In this document: in pieces, positions 1 through 9,346 of the stretch
How positions within the stretch are numbered: the stretch's first letter is position 1
Layout: every line of letters starts with the position of its first letter
Origin: Luteimonas endophytica
GTDB lineage: Bacteria > Pseudomonadota > Gammaproteobacteria > Xanthomonadales > Xanthomonadaceae
Reading direction: 5' to 3'
DNA length: 64,000 nt
Assembly (NCBI RefSeq): GCF_029887875.1
Contig: NZ_JARXRM010000036.1
Coordinates: 50,810-114,809, forward strand
Translations under genes and position numbers: made by a program
The notes under the pieces: generated by a model
The model's database searches: none
What the model saw: only the letters and a program-made list of their open reading frames with translations
Told to the model about the DNA's origin: nothing

Positions 1-180
1 ATGGCCCGACTCCGCCGGGGAGCATCCCCCGGCCCGGGCGCCGCTGGTTCCGAAGCCCCGCAAGCCAAGCGCTTCCGGTTCGCGACTCGGCGGCCTGCCA
101 ATGCGCCACGCGTGGCGCTCGTGCGGCTCGATCGCCAAGGGGGCGGAAGCCGCATCCTCCTCCGGCAACCGGTCGAGCGG

Positions 181-211
181 ACAAAGAAAAGAGCGCGCCA
201 TTGGCGCGCTC
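181..211 (-). terminator. Rho-independent terminator downstream of infC
   Basis: A perfect hairpin with arms GAGCGCGCCA and TGGCGCGCTC lies at 191-211. Read on the minus strand it is followed by TTTTCTTTGT. It starts about 70 bases after the infC stop codon, so transcripts from thrS-infC probably end or are attenuated here. In the related enterobacterial operon rpmI and rplT follow infC. No rpmI-like peptide can be read on either strand between the window edge and infC, and I see no gene in 1-280. Confidence 0.8.
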
Positions 212-280
212 CTTTCATCGTCCGACCGCCCTGGCGAAGCGGCAGCGGGCGCTGGCATCGGCGGCCCGCGGCCGCACCCG

Positions 281-802
281 TCACTTCTTCTTCGGCGCGA
301 TCATCATCACCATCTGGCGGCCTTCCAGGCGCGGGCGCGACTCGATCACGATGTCCTCGCCCAGGTCCGCCTCGATGCGCGCCGCCATCTCGCGGCCCAG
401 CTCCTGATGGCTCATCTCGCGGCCGCGGAAGCGGATGTTGACCTTGATCTTGTCGCCTTCCTCCAGGAAGCCGCGCATCTTGCGCAGCTTGATCTGGTAG
501 TCGCCCTCGTCGGTGACCGGCCGGAACTTCACTTCCTTGATCTCGACCTGCTTCTGCTTCTTCTTGGCCGCGTTGGCCTTCTTCTGCAGGTCGAACTTGT
601 ACTTGCCGTAATCCATGATCCGGCAGACCGGAGGATCGGCATTGGGCTGGATCTCGACCAGGTCGAGGCCTTCGCTCTCGGCCTGCTGCAGGGCCTCGTC
701 GCGCGACAGGACGCCGATCATCTCGCCGTCCGAACCGATCACGCGTACCCGGGGTACGCGGATGTCGCTGTTCCTGCGGTTCTGCTTTTCAGGGGTGCTG
801 AT
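281..802 (-). CDS. infC: Translation initiation factor IF-3 (ATC start)
   Basis: IF-3 binds the 30S subunit, checks initiator tRNA and start-codon choice, and prevents premature 50S joining. The 173-residue protein has the normal two-domain IF-3 layout: an N-terminal domain beginning [20 protein letters not shown], a lysine-rich linker ([13 protein letters not shown]) and a C-terminal domain with [13 protein letters not shown] and a KKK tail. The first in-frame ATG lies well inside the conserved N-terminal domain. I therefore place the start at ATC (802-800), with a GGAG Shine-Dalgarno 8 bases upstream. Rare AUU-type starts are typical of infC and allow IF-3 to repress its own translation. 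The gene lies 91 bases after thrS and is probably cotranscribed with it. Confidence 0.93.
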   Translation of the reverse strand: MSTPEKQNRRNSDIRVPRVRVIGSDGEMIGVLSRDEALQQAESEGLDLVEIQPNADPPVCRIMDYGKYKFDLQKKANAAKKKQKQVEIKEVKFRPVTDEGDYQIKLRKMRGFLEEGDKIKVNIRFRGREMSHQELGREMAARIEADLGEDIVIESRPRLEGRQMVMMIAPKKK

Positions 803-893
803 ATTGCGATCTCCATGTTCGACTGTGCCGGCCGCTCGTCAGCGTCCGGGGCTCCCGGCGCGGCCCCACGGGCCCACCGGATCACACATCATG

Positions 894-2792
894 CTACCGC
901 GTGTCGCGGCCCAGGCGTGAAACGAAGTCGGAAGCCGGCATGCTCCCCAGGTCCTCCCCCGCCCGCGTGCGCACGGCGACCGTCCCGTTGTCCCGCTCGC
1001 GGTCCCCCGCCACCAGCAGGTACGGCACCCGCTGCAGAGTGTGCTCGCGGATCTTACGACCGATTTTCTCGTTCCGCAAATCCGCCTCCACCCGTACCCC
1101 TTGATTCGCAAGGGTTTTCCGCAGGTCCGCGACATAATCGGCCTGGGCGTCGGTAATGTTCATGACCACCGCCTGCACCGGCGCCAGCCAGGCCGGGAAC
1201 GCCCCGGCGTGGTGCTCGATCAGGATCCCGATGAAGCGCTCCATCGAGCCCACGATGGCCCGGTGCAGCATCACCGGGGTGCGCTTCTGGCTGTGTTCGT
1301 CGACGTATTCGGCGCCGAGACGCCCCGGCATCATGAAATCTACCTGCATCGTGCCCAGCTGCCAGGTGCGGCCGATCGCGTCCTTCAGGTGGTACTCGAT
1401 CTTCGGCCCGTAGAAGGCGCCCTCGCCCGGCAGTTCCTGCCACTCCACCCCGCAGGCCGACAGGGCGCCGCGCAGCGCCGCCTCGGCCTTGTCCCAGGTG
1501 GCGTCGTCGCCCAGCCGCGGCTCCGGGCGCAGCGCCAGCTTCAGCTGCACGTCCTCGAAGCCGAACTCGGCATAGACCCGCATTGCCTGTTCATGAAAGG
1601 CGGCCACCTCGGCCTCCACCTGGTCCTCGGTGCAGAACACGTGCCCGTCGTCCTGGGTGAAGCCGCGTACCCGGAGGATGCCGTGCAGCGCGCCGGAGGG
1701 CTCGTTGCGGTGGCAGGAGCCGAACTCGCCGTAGCGGATCGGCAGGTCGCGGTAGCTGTGCAGGCCCTGGTTGAACACCTGCACATGGCCCGGACAGTTC
1801 ATCGGCTTGACCGCGTAGGTGCGCTTCTCGGACTCGGTGAAGAACATGTTCTCCTTGTAGTTGTCCCAGTGGCCGGACTTCTTCCACAGCGACACGTCGA
1901 GGATCTGCGGGCAGCGCACCTCGCCGTAGCCGCTGTCGCGGTAGACCCGGCGCATGGTCTGCTCGACCACCTGCCACAGCGCCCAGCCCTTCGGATGCCA
2001 GAAGATCAGCCCCGGGGCCTCCTCCTGCAGATGGAAGAGCTCCTGCTGCTTGCCGATGCGGCGGTGGTCGCGCTTCTCGGCCTCCTCGATTCGCTCCACG
2101 TAGGCCTTGAGCTGCTTGGCATCGGCCCAGGCGGTGCCGTAGATGCGCTGCAGCTGTTCGTTCTTGGCGTCGCCGCGCCAGTAGGCACCGGAGATGCGCA
2201 GCAGCTTGAACGCCTTGAGGAAGCGCGTGTTGGGCACGTGCGGGCCGCGGCACATGTCCACGTATTCCTGGTGGTGGTACAGGCCCATCTGCGTCTCGTC
2301 CGGCATGTCCTCGATCAGCCGCAGCTTGTAGTCCTCGCCACGCGCGCGGAAGGTGGCGATGACCTCCTCGCGGGGGGTCATTTTCTTCACGACGTCGTAG
2401 CCGGTGTCGATCAGCTCGGCCATGCGCCGCTCGATCGCCGCCAGGTCGTCGGGGGTGAACGGGCGCTCGTGCCAGATGTCGTAGTAGAAGCCGTCCTCGA
2501 TCACCGGGCCGATCACCATCTTGGCGTCCGGGTAGAGCTGTTTGACCGCGTGACCGACCAGGTGCGCGCAGGAGTGGCGGATGATCTCCACGCCCTCGGG
2601 ATCCTTGGGGGTGATGATCTGCAGGCTGGCGTCGCGGTCGATCGGGTCGCTGGCGTCGACCAGGCGGCCGTCGACGCGCCCGGCCACGGTGGCCTTGGCC
2701 AGCCCCGGGCCGATCGACTGGGCCACGTCCATGACGCTGACGGGGGATGCGAACTCGCGGCGGCTGCCGTCGGGGAGGGTGATGGTGATCAT
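894..2792 (-). CDS. thrS: Threonyl-tRNA synthetase
   Basis: Class II synthetase that charges tRNA-Thr in the cytoplasm. The 632-residue protein has the full family order: an N-terminal TGS domain ([14 protein letters not shown]), an editing domain with the [12 protein letters not shown] zinc/editing motif, a class II catalytic core with MNCPGH, and a C-terminal anticodon-binding domain ([16 protein letters not shown]). An ATG further upstream would add 39 residues with no family match, so the start is set at 2792. No convincing Shine-Dalgarno is visible. The long leader (2793 to about 3035) carries a terminator-like hairpin, which suggests attenuation. infC follows. Confidence 0.97.
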   Translation of the reverse strand: MITITLPDGSRREFASPVSVMDVAQSIGPGLAKATVAGRVDGRLVDASDPIDRDASLQIITPKDPEGVEIIRHSCAHLVGHAVKQLYPDAKMVIGPVIEDGFYYDIWHERPFTPDDLAAIERRMAELIDTGYDVVKKMTPREEVIATFRARGEDYKLRLIEDMPDETQMGLYHHQEYVDMCRGPHVPNTRFLKAFKLLRISGAYWRGDAKNEQLQRIYGTAWADAKQLKAYVERIEEAEKRDHRRIGKQQELFHLQEEAPGLIFWHPKGWALWQVVEQTMRRVYRDSGYGEVRCPQILDVSLWKKSGHWDNYKENMFFTESEKRTYAVKPMNCPGHVQVFNQGLHSYRDLPIRYGEFGSCHRNEPSGALHGILRVRGFTQDDGHVFCTEDQVEAEVAAFHEQAMRVYAEFGFEDVQLKLALRPEPRLGDDATWDKAEAALRGALSACGVEWQELPGEGAFYGPKIEYHLKDAIGRTWQLGTMQVDFMMPGRLGAEYVDEHSQKRTPVMLHRAIVGSMERFIGILIEHHAGAFPAWLAPVQAVVMNITDAQADYVADLRKTLANQGVRVEADLRNEKIGRKIREHTLQRVPYLLVAGDRERDNGTVAVRTRAGEDLGSMPASDFVSRLGRDTR

Positions 2793-3143
2793 TTGAGGGC
2801 CGGGATTGGGTTTCGGGTTTTGGCGATTCGGGCGGGGGAATGGTCGAGGCGGGAAGGGGCGGTTCTTCGCCTCCCCAGTCCGGCCTCCCGATCCGTGCGC
2901 GCAGCGCATAAAAAAAGCGCCCGAGGGCGCTTGGCGTGGGCCTCGGAGCGGGTCAGCGGTGGCGCAGGGGAGTGTCCATGTCGCACGCTCGGCCGGCGTT
3001 GCCGCGGGCCACCTGTTCCTGGGAGCTTCCGGATTCGTCCGATTCTAGCAGCTGCCAGGACCGTTGCAGCGCGGCGGGCCCCGCCACCGCGCGCGTGGCA
3101 TGATGCGGCCGGCCGCCCTCCGGCGGCCATCGGCCGCACGCCC
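2793..3143. other. Divergent intergenic region between thrS and the LacI gene
   Basis: This 351-base stretch holds no convincing protein gene. On the minus strand it has a possible promoter (CTGCAA at 3069-3064, 16-base spacer, TAGAAT at 3047-3042). It also has a tiny reading frame (2979-2953, MDTPLRHR, a single Thr codon) and the terminator-like hairpin at 2916-2931. No operator matching the 14-bp element at 7525 and 11152 is present, so the LacI gene is probably not autoregulated through that site. Confidence 0.5.
2916..2931 (-). terminator. Terminator-like hairpin (attenuator candidate) in the thrS leader
   Basis: On the minus strand AGCGCC, loop CTCG, GGCGCT is followed directly by a run of seven T. 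It lies about 124 bases before the thrS ATG. No gene reads into it from upstream, because the neighbouring LacI gene is divergent. It therefore most simply controls thrS itself. A CCGAGG at 2941-2946 (minus strand) could pair with CCTCGG in the hairpin and act as an anti-terminator. Confidence 0.6.
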
Positions 3144-4172
3144 ATGACGACCAAAGGCAAGCCCACCTCGCTCGACATCGCCCACCTGGCCGGGGTGTCG
3201 CAGCCGACCGTCTCGCGCGCCCTGCGCGGCAGCCCGATGGTCAGCCCCGAGACCCGGCGCCGGATCCTGGCGATCGCCCGCGAGCTCAACTACAAGGTCG
3301 ACAAGAACGCCTCCAACCTGCGCTGCCAGCAGTCGGGCACCCTGGCGCTGCTGTTCTTCGAGGAGCCGGCCCCCGACGATGCCTCGATCAATCCGTTCTT
3401 CCTGTCGATGCTCGGCTCGATCACCCGCGCCTGCGCGCAGCGCGGCTACGACCTGCTGATCTCGTTCCAGCAGCTGTCCAGCGACTGGCATGCCGACTAC
3501 GAGGACAGCCACAAGGCAGACGGCATCATCCTGCTCGGCTACGGCGATTACCTGGAGGCGCGCACGCGCCTGCAGCAGCTGGTCGAACAGGGCACCCGCT
3601 TCGTGCGCTGGGGCGCGGCGCTGCCGGGCCAGCCCGGGGTCTCGATCGGCTGCGACAACTTCCAGGGAGGCCTGGACCTGGGCCGCCACCTGCTCGCCCG
3701 CGGCTGTCGCCGCATCGCCTTCCTGGGCGACGCCTCCGAGCACTATCCCGAATTCCAGGAGCGCCACCGCGGGCTGTCGGCGGCCCTGGCCGGAGCGGGG
3801 CTGACTGCCGATCCGGCCCTGCAGGTGGATGCCGTCACCACCGAGCAGGCCGGCTTCGACGCCGCCAGCGCGCTGCTACGCAGCGGCGCCGCGTTCGACG
3901 CCGTGTTCGCGGCCAGCGACCTGATCGCGATCGGCGCGATGAAGGCGCTGCACGAGCGCGGACTGCGCGTGCCGGAGGACGTGGCGGTCGCCGGCTTCGA
4001 CGACATCCCGCTGGCGAGTTTCGTCACCCCGGGGCTGACCACGGTGCAGCAGGATACCCGCCAGGCCGGCGCCATCCTGGTCGACAGCCTGCTCGCCCTG
4101 ATCGCCGGCGAGGCGGTCGACAGCCGTACCATTCCGGCGCGGCTGCTGCTGCGCGGCTCCACGGGCGCCTAG
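3144..4172 (+). CDS. LacI-family transcriptional regulator of the maltodextrin locus
   Basis: A 342-residue LacI/GalR-type repressor. Residues about 7-55 form the helix-turn-helix and hinge helix (TSLDIAHLAGVSQPTVSRAL, then YKVDKNASNLR). The rest is a periplasmic-binding-protein-like sensor domain with the family motif VAVAGFDDIPLASFVTPGLT. The start is the ATG directly before TTKGKPTS; an open frame continues upstream but is antisense to thrS. The stop codon overlaps the convergent amylase stop by three bases (CTAG). Family members in this position bind sugar effectors and repress adjacent GH13, transporter and TonB-receptor genes. The exact effector is inferred to be a maltooligosaccharide or a derived sugar phosphate. 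Confidence 0.9.
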   Translation: MTTKGKPTSLDIAHLAGVSQPTVSRALRGSPMVSPETRRRILAIARELNYKVDKNASNLRCQQSGTLALLFFEEPAPDDASINPFFLSMLGSITRACAQRGYDLLISFQQLSSDWHADYEDSHKADGIILLGYGDYLEARTRLQQLVEQGTRFVRWGAALPGQPGVSIGCDNFQGGLDLGRHLLARGCRRIAFLGDASEHYPEFQERHRGLSAALAGAGLTADPALQVDAVTTEQAGFDAASALLRSGAAFDAVFAASDLIAIGAMKALHERGLRVPEDVAVAGFDDIPLASFVTPGLTTVQQDTRQAGAILVDSLLALIAGEAVDSRTIPARLLLRGSTGA

Positions 4173-5911
4173 TCCGCCTTCGGTGCCTCCGGCCCGCCCA
4201 GCCGGCGCGCCATCAGTTCCACCAGGCGCGCGCGCAGGTCGGCGCGCCTGGGCGGCCCGTCGTGCAGGAACACCCGCACCCCGTGGGCGGGGACCTCCGC
4301 GGCCAGCCGGTCCTCGACCGTCAGCGTCTCCCCGCCGAGGCCGTCGCGCCATTGCCCGGGCTGCAGCAGCTCGCGCACCTCGACCCGGCGCGGCGCATCG
4401 CCCTTGTTGAGCAGCACCAGCGCGATCTGCGCCCGGCCGGCCTGCTCGAAGACGCGGTAGAACGCCGCCTCGTCGCCTTCCATCCGCAGCCCGAGCTGCA
4501 GCCCCCGCTGCAGTGCCGGCGAGACCCGGCGCAGGTTGGCGATGTGGCGCAGGCCGGCGTGGATGGGGCTTTGCGCGGCGGCGTCGATGCGCGCCTGGCC
4601 GAAGTAGTTGCGGTTGCCGGCGTGCTCGGCCCGGCCGCGCATGAACCCGGTCTCGGAGCCGTAGTAGATCACCGGAATGCCGCGCGCGGTGAACAGCCAG
4701 TTGTGGGCGTCGATGAAGCCGGCGTCGGTGGCATCCATGCGCGGCATGTCGTGGTTGTCGTAGAAGGTCGCCAGTTCGTAGGGATTGGCGTAGGGGCCGT
4801 CCTGCAGGTGCAGCGCCCCTGCCAGCCGCTCGAAGCCGGCGCCGCCGGCGAACACCTCGTCCATGGCCTGCTTCATCGGGAAATCGAGCACGCTGACCCC
4901 GCCGTTCTCCGCCCAGGTGTGCGGCGCGATCTTCGCTGCCTCGTAGTCGAAGGCCTCGGCGAACATGAAGAAATCCGGATGCACCGCGCGGATGCGCCCG
5001 GTGAAGCGCTTCCAGAAACCGTGCGGCATGTGGCGGATCGTATCGATGCGGAACGCGTCCGCGCCCTGCTCGATCCACTGCAGGTAGGCTCCGACCAGGT
5101 AGTCCATGACCTCCGGGTTGTCCGGGTCGAAGTCGCCGAGCTGCGCGAGATCCGGGGCGGTGGCGTAGAAGCGGTGCAGCGGCTGGCGCTCCGGATCGAG
5201 CCGTTCCGGAGGCAGGTTCTGGTGGTCGGCGACCAGCCGCCCCCGTGCATCGAAGACCTGGCCGTAGCCGGGCTGGGCCTCCGGCATGCTCCAGGCCGGC
5301 GAGGCATGGTTGCCGACGATGTCCAGCACGGTCCTGAGCCCGTGCGCGCGCATGCCGTCGGTGAAGGAGGCGAAGTCGAGCCCCTCGCTGGGCAGGTGCT
5401 CGTCCACCCGGTAGAAGTTCATGCCCCAGTAGCCGTGGTAGGCGGCCTTGCCGCGATCGCTGAGAAAACTGCTGCAGGTGATCGGGTCGCCGCCGGTGAA
5501 GGCCTGGTCGGGGTTCTCGACGATGGGGGTGATCCACACCGCGCCGAAGCCCATCTCGCGGATGTAGCCGGCGTTGTCGAGCAGGCCGCGGAAGTCGCCG
5601 CCCTGGTAGCCGACGTTCGCGCTGACGCCATCGCATTCGGGCAGCGGCCGGTCGAAGCTCGGATGGGCGCCGCCCTGGTCGCGCTGGTCGTTGGACCGAT
5701 CGCCGTTGACGAAGCGGTCGGTGACCACGAAGTACACCGCGTGCTCGGCGAACGGCTCGAGGGTGCCGTAGAGGCCCCGCCCGTCCTCCGCCGGCTGCGG
5801 CGCCGCCGCTTGCGCGGCGGCGGCTGGCGCGCCCGGATCCGCGGCCCCGGGCTCCGGCCCCGCGCAGCCCGCCAGCGCCAGCACCGCCAGCGCCCGCCAT
5901 GCCCGCCTCAT
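4169..5911 (-). CDS. GH13 alpha-amylase family lipoprotein
   Basis: A 580-residue secreted amylase. The signal peptide ends in a lipobox LALAGC (Cys16) and is followed by an Ala/Pro-rich linker, so the enzyme is anchored as a lipoprotein. The GH13 barrel shows the four conserved regions: DIVGNH at about 197-202, FRIDTIRH with nucleophile Asp290, FMFAEAF with acid/base Glu319, and YDNHD with Asp388. It resembles cyclomaltodextrinase/CGTase-like amylases that cut starch-derived oligosaccharides outside the inner membrane. The start ATG overlaps the MFS stop codon (ATGA), so the two are translationally coupled. The product would feed the TonB receptor and MFS importer nearby. Exact specificity (alpha-amylase or cyclodextrin-active) cannot be told. 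Confidence 0.9.
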   Translation of the reverse strand: MRRAWRALAVLALAGCAGPEPGAADPGAPAAAAQAAAPQPAEDGRGLYGTLEPFAEHAVYFVVTDRFVNGDRSNDQRDQGGAHPSFDRPLPECDGVSANVGYQGGDFRGLLDNAGYIREMGFGAVWITPIVENPDQAFTGGDPITCSSFLSDRGKAAYHGYWGMNFYRVDEHLPSEGLDFASFTDGMRAHGLRTVLDIVGNHASPAWSMPEAQPGYGQVFDARGRLVADHQNLPPERLDPERQPLHRFYATAPDLAQLGDFDPDNPEVMDYLVGAYLQWIEQGADAFRIDTIRHMPHGFWKRFTGRIRAVHPDFFMFAEAFDYEAAKIAPHTWAENGGVSVLDFPMKQAMDEVFAGGAGFERLAGALHLQDGPYANPYELATFYDNHDMPRMDATDAGFIDAHNWLFTARGIPVIYYGSETGFMRGRAEHAGNRNYFGQARIDAAAQSPIHAGLRHIANLRRVSPALQRGLQLGLRMEGDEAAFYRVFEQAGRAQIALVLLNKGDAPRRVEVRELLQPGQWRDGLGGETLTVEDRLAAEVPAHGVRVFLHDGPPRRADLRARLVELMARRLGGPEAPKAD

Positions 5912-7389
5912 GCCGGCTGCTCCGCCGCCAGCGGCTCGCGCACCCGCAGCACGCACAGGCCCGCGACCGCCAGGCTGGCGGCGCCGACCGCCAACGCCAT
6001 GATCGGCCGGCCACCGAGCACGGCCTCGAGCAGGAACCCGAGGATGCTCGCCGCCACCAGCTGCGGGATCACGATGAAGAAATTGAAGATGCCCATGTAG
6101 ACGCCCATCTTTTCCGCGGGAAGGCTGTCGGACAGCAGTGCGTACGGCAGCGACAGGATCGAGGCCCAGGCGAAACCCACCCCGACCATCGACAGCAGCA
6201 GCCACTGCGGGTCGCGGATCACCAGGAACGAGAGCAGGCCCGCCGCGCCGAGCCAGACGTTGACCAGGTGGCTGGCGCGCAGGCCCCAGCGGCGCACCAT
6301 CCACGGGATGGCGATGGCGGCCAGCGCGGCGAAACCGTTGTAGGCGGCGAACAGCACGCCCACCCAGTTGGCGCCGTCGTTGTACGCCTCCGACTGCGCA
6401 TCGGCGGCGCCGAAGTGCACCCCGGTGACCGCGGCGGTGGTGTAGATCCACATCGCGAACAGCGCGAACCAGGAGAAGAACTGGACCACCGCCAGGCGCC
6501 GCATCGCATCCGGCATCGCCTGCAGGTCGGCCATGATCGTGGTGAACATGTTGCGGTGCTGGAGCCGCGCGGTCAGCAGCAGCGCCACGCCGTACGCGGC
6601 GAGCACGCCCGAGAGCACGTACAGCTGCTGGTCGAGCCCGAACCACAGGATCGAGGCGATGCCCAGCACGCCGGCCAGCAGCCAGGCCAGGCCGATGCGG
6701 GCGGTGCGCGCGCGGTCGAGCGGCGCGTGTCGCAGTGGCGGCGCCGTGTCCTGGGACTTCAGCACCTCCGGCGGGTACTCGCGGGTGCGCAGCACGGTCC
6801 ATCCCACCGCCAGGAACAGCACCGCGCCGCCGAGATAGAAGGCGTACTTCACCGTGTCCGGGATCGCGCCCGGCGCCGCGGTGTTGGCCACGCCCGCCTT
6901 CGCCAGCAACCAGGGCAGCATGCTGGCGACGATCGAGCCCACGCCGATGAAGAAGCTCTGCATGGCGAACCCGGCCGGCCGTTGCCGCGGCGGCAGCTGG
7001 TCGCCGACGAAGGCCCGGAACGGCTCCATCGACACGTTGATCGAGGCGTCCAGGACCCACAGCGTTCCGGCGGCCACCCACAGCGCCGGCGAGTTGGGCA
7101 TCACCAGCAGCGCCAGCGATGCGAAGACCGCGCCGTAGAGAAAGTACGGCCGCCGCCTGCCCAGCCGGGTCCAGGTCCGGTCCGAAAAATACCCGACGAT
7201 CGGCTGCACGATCAGACCGGTCAGCGGCGCCGCGATCCACAGCATCGGGATCTGTTCCATCTCCGCGCCCAGGGTCTGGAAGATCCGGCTGACATTGGCG
7301 TTCTGCAGGGCGAAGCCGAACTGGATGCCCAGGAACCCGAAGCACATGTTCCAGATCTGCCAGAACGTCAGTTGCGGTTTCGCGCTCAT
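5908..7389 (-). CDS. MFS sugar transporter, SLC45/maltose-transporter type
   Basis: A 493-residue, 12-helix major facilitator. Between helices 2 and 3 it has the [13 protein letters not shown] motif typical of SLC45/plant sucrose transporter-like proteins and of bacterial maltose MFS carriers. The predicted role is proton-coupled uptake of maltose or maltodextrins through the inner membrane. The start is set at [13 protein letters not shown] because the 22 residues upstream lack family character. It is the first gene of the minus-strand pair with the amylase. It faces the alpha-glucosidase across a 247-base divergent promoter region that contains the putative LacI operator at 7525-7538. Confidence 0.88.
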   Translation of the reverse strand: MSAKPQLTFWQIWNMCFGFLGIQFGFALQNANVSRIFQTLGAEMEQIPMLWIAAPLTGLIVQPIVGYFSDRTWTRLGRRRPYFLYGAVFASLALLVMPNSPALWVAAGTLWVLDASINVSMEPFRAFVGDQLPPRQRPAGFAMQSFFIGVGSIVASMLPWLLAKAGVANTAAPGAIPDTVKYAFYLGGAVLFLAVGWTVLRTREYPPEVLKSQDTAPPLRHAPLDRARTARIGLAWLLAGVLGIASILWFGLDQQLYVLSGVLAAYGVALLLTARLQHRNMFTTIMADLQAMPDAMRRLAVVQFFSWFALFAMWIYTTAAVTGVHFGAADAQSEAYNDGANWVGVLFAAYNGFAALAAIAIPWMVRRWGLRASHLVNVWLGAAGLLSFLVIRDPQWLLLSMVGVGFAWASILSLPYALLSDSLPAEKMGVYMGIFNFFIVIPQLVAASILGFLLEAVLGGRPIMALAVGAASLAVAGLCVLRVREPLAAEQPA

Positions 7390-7524
7390 CGCTGCTCCGG
7401 TCGTGGTGCGGGGATGGTGCCATGGTGGTGATGGGCGCCTGTCCGGCCGGCGCACTGGCGGCGCTCCGCGCCGGGCGCGGCAGGCGCCATGGTAGTGTCC
7501 GGCGCGGCCGCAACACGGGCGTAC

Positions 7525-7538
7525 GCATACGTATTCAT
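7525..7538. promoter_or_regulatory. Putative LacI-family operator, copy 1
   Basis: GCATACGTATTCAT with the palindromic core ATACGTAT lies between the divergent MFS and alpha-glucosidase genes. The exact reverse complement occurs at 11152-11165 upstream of the TonB receptor of the same locus. A LacI-family gene is encoded in the cluster. Operator function is inferred from this shared, semi-palindromic, strategically placed sequence. Confidence 0.65.
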
Positions 7539-7636
7539 CGCCGCGTCGCCGCCGCCGCCGTCGCCCGCACGCAGGGGTTCGTGGAATAGTGGCCGCCCGC
7601 GCGCCGGCCGTGCGCGCACCCGTGCAGAGGCAGTGG

Positions 7637-9253
7637 ATGGCGAACAGCCCGTGGTGGCGCGGCGCGGTGATCTACCAGATCTACCCGCGCAGCTTCATGG
7701 ATACAGACGGCGACGGCGTCGGCGACCTGCCCGGGATCGTCGCGCGCCTGGACCACGTCGCCTCGCTCGGGGTCGACGCGATCTGGGTGGCGCCGTTCTT
7801 CCGCTCGCCGATGCACGACTTCGGCTACGACATCGCCGACTACCGCGACGTCGATCCCCTGTTCGGCACCCTGGCGGACTTCGACGCGCTGCTGGCCAGG
7901 GCGCATGGACTGGGGGTCCGGGTGATGATCGACCAGGTCCTCAGCCACACCTCGTCCGAGCACCCCTGGTTCCGCGAGAGCCGGGAGAGCCGCGACAACC
8001 CGAAAGCCGACTGGTACGTATGGGCCGACGCCCGCCCCGACGGCACCCCGCCCAACAACTGGATGTCGCTTTTCGGCGGCGTGGCCTGGAAATGGGAGCC
8101 GCGGCGGGGCCAGTACTACCTGCACAACTTCCTGTCCTCGCAGCCCGATCTCAACTTCCACAACGCGCAGGTGCGCGCGGCGGCGCTGGACAACGTGCGC
8201 TTCTGGCTGGAGCGCGGCGTGGACGGGTTGCGCCTGGATGCGATCAACTTCTGCTTCCACGACGCGCAGCTGAGGGACAACCCGCCCAAACCGATGGAAC
8301 TGCGGGTCGGCCGCGGCTTCAGCCCTGACAACCCCTACGCCTTCCAGTACCACCACTACAACAACACCCGGCCCGAGAACATCGCCTTCCTCGAGGAACT
8401 GCGCGCGTTGATGGATCGCTACGGCGACGCCGCGGCCCTGGGCGAGATCTCCTCCGAAGACTCGCTCGCCACCACCGCCGAGTACACCAGCGCCGGGCGG
8501 CTGCACATGGGCTACAGCTTCGAGCTGCTCACCGACGATTTCAGCGCCGCCCACATCCGCGGCACCGTGGAGCGCCTGGAAGCGGCGATGAGCGAAGGCT
8601 GGCCCTGCTGGGCGATCTCCAACCACGACGTGCAGCGCGCGGTGACGCGCTGGGGCGGAGCGGACGCCAGCGACGACTTCGCCAGGCAGATGGTCGCGCT
8701 GGTCTGCTCGCTGCGCGGCTCGGTGTGCCTGTACCAGGGCGAGGAACTCGGCCTGCCCGAGGCCGAGGTGCCGTTCGAGGCGCTGCAGGATCCCTACGGC
8801 ATCGCCTTCTGGCCGAGCTTCAAGGGCCGCGACGGCAGCCGCACGCCGCTGCCGTGGAATGGCGATGCCGGAGCCGGCTTCACCACCGGCGAGCCGTGGC
8901 TGCCGATCCCGGCCGCGCACCGCGCGCGCAGCGTGGCGACGCAGCAGGACGACCCCAGCTCGGTGCTCAACGCGGTGCGGCGCTTTCTGCGCTGGCGCAG
9001 CGCGCACCCGGCCCTGGTCGAGGGCGGGATCCGCTTCCTCGACGCGCCGGAACCGCTGCTGGCCTTCGAGCGTACGCATCGATCCGGCACCCTGCTGTCG
9101 GCATTCAACCTGTCGCCGGGAGCCGTCGACTGGCGGCTTCCGGCGGGCGCCTCGCCGCGGGCGCTGGACGGCCACGGCATGCTCGCGGGCCGGATCGAGG
9201 ACGGGCTGCTGCGCATGCCGGGCCACGCGGTGGCGTTCGCCAGCCTGGAGTGA
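7637..9253 (+). CDS. Alpha-glucosidase, GH13_23 (XgtA-like)
   Basis: A 538-residue cytoplasmic retaining alpha-glucosidase that hydrolyses, and may transglycosylate, maltose and short maltodextrins. It starts MANSPWWRGAVIYQIYPRSF and closely resembles the Xanthomonas transglucosidase XgtA. The catalytic triad is visible: Asp201 (GLRLDAINF), Glu270 (LGEISSED) and Asp331 (SNHDVQRA). The length and positions match XgtA as I remember it. The start is preferred over an ATG 48 bases upstream because of AGAGG six bases before it and because homologues begin here. There is no signal peptide, so it acts on sugar already imported by the divergent MFS carrier. Confidence 0.94.
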   Translation: MANSPWWRGAVIYQIYPRSFMDTDGDGVGDLPGIVARLDHVASLGVDAIWVAPFFRSPMHDFGYDIADYRDVDPLFGTLADFDALLARAHGLGVRVMIDQVLSHTSSEHPWFRESRESRDNPKADWYVWADARPDGTPPNNWMSLFGGVAWKWEPRRGQYYLHNFLSSQPDLNFHNAQVRAAALDNVRFWLERGVDGLRLDAINFCFHDAQLRDNPPKPMELRVGRGFSPDNPYAFQYHHYNNTRPENIAFLEELRALMDRYGDAAALGEISSEDSLATTAEYTSAGRLHMGYSFELLTDDFSAAHIRGTVERLEAAMSEGWPCWAISNHDVQRAVTRWGGADASDDFARQMVALVCSLRGSVCLYQGEELGLPEAEVPFEALQDPYGIAFWPSFKGRDGSRTPLPWNGDAGAGFTTGEPWLPIPAAHRARSVATQQDDPSSVLNAVRRFLRWRSAHPALVEGGIRFLDAPEPLLAFERTHRSGTLLSAFNLSPGAVDWRLPAGASPRALDGHGMLAGRIEDGLLRMPGHAVAFASLE

Positions 9254-9346
9254 ACGCGGCCGGGCGGCGCGCCCGGGTCCGCCACGACCGGGCACGGCGC
9301 CCGCGCGCCGCCGCGGCTATCATCGCCTCGACGCGGATACGAGCCG

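Noticed and set aside
2953..2979. Leader peptide MDTPLRHR for classical threonine attenuation
   Set aside because: Only one Thr codon and no clear ribosome-binding site; kept only as a remark in the thrS leader.
1041..3140. Very long open frame on the plus strand opposite thrS, joined to the LacI gene
   Set aside because: It is the high-GC antisense shadow of thrS; only the part from 3144 has family motifs.
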